DNA from: Taudactylus pleione
Taxonomy: Eukaryota; Chordata; Amphibia; Anura; Myobatrachidae
Assembly: GCA_031769625.1 (NCBI GenBank)
Contig: JAUIMM010002349.1
Coordinates: 610,367-674,366 of the forward strand
Length of the DNA: 64,000 nt
Reading direction: 5' to 3'
Shown: positions 62,396 to 64,000 of the stretch, in pieces
Numbering within the stretch: position 1 is the stretch's first letter
Layout: every line of letters starts with the position of its first letter
The notes under the pieces: generated by a model
Seen by the model: only the letters and a program-made list of their open reading frames with translations
Told to the model about the DNA's origin: nothing
Databases searched by the model: none
Translations under genes and position numbers: made by a program

Positions 62396-64000
62396 AAATA
62401 AAAAATTTTGGACGATTTTTAACGTCCGGGGCTTACGTAATTTTTCATACGGGTAAATATATTTCTGGTGCAGTTGTGTGTCAAAAATTAAGCACCAAAA
62501 TCAACTTCTGTCACTGCAGCAAATCTTTTTTAAGTTGTACCAACATTTTTAAGGAGAATTTGGGGATTTTTGGAATAAAAAAATTTTGGACAATTTTTAA
62601 CGTCCGGGGCTTACGTAATTATTCATAAGGGTAAATATATTTCTGGTAAGTTCTGTGTCAAAATTAAGCACCAAAATCAACTTCTGTCACTGCAGCAAAT
62701 ATTTTTTAAGTTGTACCAACATTTTTAAGCAGAATTTGGGGATTTTTGAAAATAAAAAATTTTGGACGATTTTTAAGGTCCGGGGGTACGTAATTTTTCA
62801 TAAGGGTAAATATATTTCTGGTGAGTTCTGTGTCAAAATTAAGCACCAAAATCAACTTCTGTCACTGCAGCAAATCTTTTTTAAGTTGTACCAACATTTT
62901 TAAGCAGAATTTGGGGATTTTTGAAAAAAAAAAAATTTTACTGATTTTTAAGGTCCGGGGCTTACGTAATTTTTCATATGGGTAAATATATTTCTGGTGA
63001 GTTCTGTGTCAAAATTATGCACCAAAATCAACTTCTGCCACTGCAGGAAATCTTTTTTAAGTTGTACCAACATTTTTAAGCAGAATTTGGGGATTTTTGA
63101 AAATAAAAAATTTTGGCCGATGTTTAAGGTCCGGGGCTTACATAATTTTTCATACGGGTAAATATATTTCTGGTCAGTTCTGTGTCAAAATTAAGCACCA
63201 AAATCAACTTCTGTCACTGCAGCAAATCTTTTTTAAGTTGTACCAACATTTTTAAGCAGAATTTGGGGATTTTTGGAATAAAAAAATTTTGGACAATTTT
63301 TAACGTCCGGGGCTTACGTAATTTTTCATAAGGGTTAATATATTTCTGGTGAGTTGTGTGAAAATTATGCGCCAAAATCAACTTCTGTTACTGCAGCAAA
63401 TCTTTTTTAATTTGTACCAACATTTTTAAGCAGAATTTGGGGATTTTTTGAAAAAAAAAATTTTGGCCAAATTTTAAGGTCCGGGCCTTACGTAATTTTT
63501 CATATGGGTAAATATATTTCTGGTGAGTTCTGTGTCAAAATTAAGCACCAAAATCAACTTCTGTCACTGCAGCAAATCTTTTTTAAGTTGTACCAACATT
63601 TTTAAGCAGAATTTGGGGATTTAAAAAAAAAAAAAATTTGGGCCGATGTTTAAGGTCCGGGGCTTACATAATTTTTCATACGGGTAAATATATTTCTGGT
63701 CAGTTGTGTGTCAAAATTAAGCACCAAAATCAACTTCTGTCACAGCAGCAAATATTTTTTAAGTTGTACCAACATTTTGAAGCAGAATTTGGGGATTTTT
63801 GAAAATAAAAATTTTGCCCGATGTTTAAGGTCTGGGGATTACGTAATTTTTCATATGGGTAAATATATTTCTGGTGAGTTCTGTGTCAAAATTATGCACC
63901 AAAATCAACTTCTGCCACTGCAGGAAATCTTTTTTAAGTTGTACCAACATTTTTAAGCAGAATTTGGGGATTTTTGAAAATAAAAAAATTTGGCCAATGT
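62395..64000 (+). repeat. Block O, closing segment related to 55.8-57.1 kb
   Basis: This starts with AAGGAGAATTTGG (near 62,550), TGGTAAGTTCTG and GTCCGGGGGTACG monomers as at 31,390-31,630. It then follows the 55,802-57,100 order: GGAATAAAAAAATTTT near 63,274, GGCCAAATTTT near 63,464, CACAGCAG near 63,742 and TTTTGCCCGATG near 63,812. One monomer of that order is missing near 63,720. The last monomer starts at 63,899 and is cut by the window end, so the array continues beyond. Confidence 0.78.

Larger units (their letters stand above)
1..64000 (+). repeat. Satellite DNA array, ~175-bp monomer, ~366 copies head-to-tail
   Basis: The same unit recurs from first to last base with no interruption. 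The landmark CCAAAATCAAC occurs at 1, 176, 352, 528, 702 and so on to 63,899, with steps of 174-176 bp. Every monomer examined is in the same orientation, and no inverted block, transposon, gene or unique spacer was seen. A typical monomer has 56 G/C in 174 bases (about 32%). Monomers differ by scattered substitutions and by the length of an A-rich linker. Blocks of monomers are duplicated as larger units. This is the organisation of eukaryotic centromeric or heterochromatic satellites. Centromere function is inferred and cannot be shown from sequence alone. I do not recognise the family. Confidence 0.98.

Noticed and set aside
1..64000. CRISPR array, because of regular direct repeats.
   Set aside because: The whole 175-bp unit is repeated, with no short repeat plus unique spacers. 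Unit length, total size and higher-order blocks fit satellite DNA.
1..64000. Transposon, LTR or helitron insertion.
   Set aside because: The monomer spacing of 174-176 bp is not broken at any point I checked. There are no terminal repeats, target-site duplications or reading frames of transposase or reverse transcriptase.
1..64000. A recognised named satellite or a specific species.
   Set aside because: The monomer does not match any satellite I can recall with confidence. Naming one would be a guess without a database search.

Overview
The whole window is one uninterrupted array of a tandem (satellite) repeat. I find no protein-coding gene, RNA gene, transposon, CRISPR array or unique sequence. 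The unit is about 175 bp (observed 174-176 bp). The first landmark CCAAAATCAAC is at base 1 and the last at 63,899, which gives 365 full monomers plus a partial one, with a mean of about 175.06 bp. All copies run head-to-tail in the same direction. A typical monomer has about 32% GC. A megasatellite with higher-order structure of this kind is typical of a eukaryotic (peri)centromere or heterochromatin block. The unit length and style would suit a plant, but I do not recognise the family and the species cannot be named from this sequence.

The array is a mosaic of larger blocks copied from one another, always by whole numbers of monomers. Approximate layout: 1-640 leading monomers; 640-7,118 and 7,118-13,597 two copies of a 37-monomer unit (6,478 bp), each holding a nested 6-monomer duplication (1,051 bp); 13,597-16,300 mosaic joining sequence; 15,970-20,522 and 20,523-25,075 two copies of a 26-monomer unit (4,553 bp), each holding an 11-monomer repeat (1,925 bp); 24,770-28,957 a 13-monomer duplication (2,274 bp); 27,680-31,310 and 32,057-35,505 a 25/24-monomer duplication in which the second copy has lost exactly one monomer; 35,303-38,105 and 38,106-41,025 a 16-monomer duplication (2,803 bp); 41,618-47,561 two copies of a 17-monomer unit (2,972 bp), with a third partial copy at 50,641-52,930; 47,562-50,640 mosaic pieces; 52,930-58,850 a 23/22-monomer duplication; 58,850-62,395 a diverged, rearranged relative of the first 3 kb; 62,395-64,000 pieces related to 55.8-57.1 kb.

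No genes work together here. Short reading frames of about 85 codons recur on both strands, but they are products of the repeat. The unit length is not a multiple of three, so the frame shifts with every monomer. The sequence does carry repeated structural signals: four short palindromes per monomer (CTGCAG, AAAATTTT, TTACGTAA, AAATATATTT), spaced T-tracts, a variable A-rich linker, two alternative monomer tails that differ by 2 bp, and CpG sites whose variants look like methyl-cytosine decay. The last 7 kb has an unusual cluster of one-base insertions and deletions, which may be an assembly-quality signal or a real array-edge effect. Block boundaries and identities were judged by eye from diagnostic variants, so boundaries are good to about one monomer (175 bp) unless stated otherwise.
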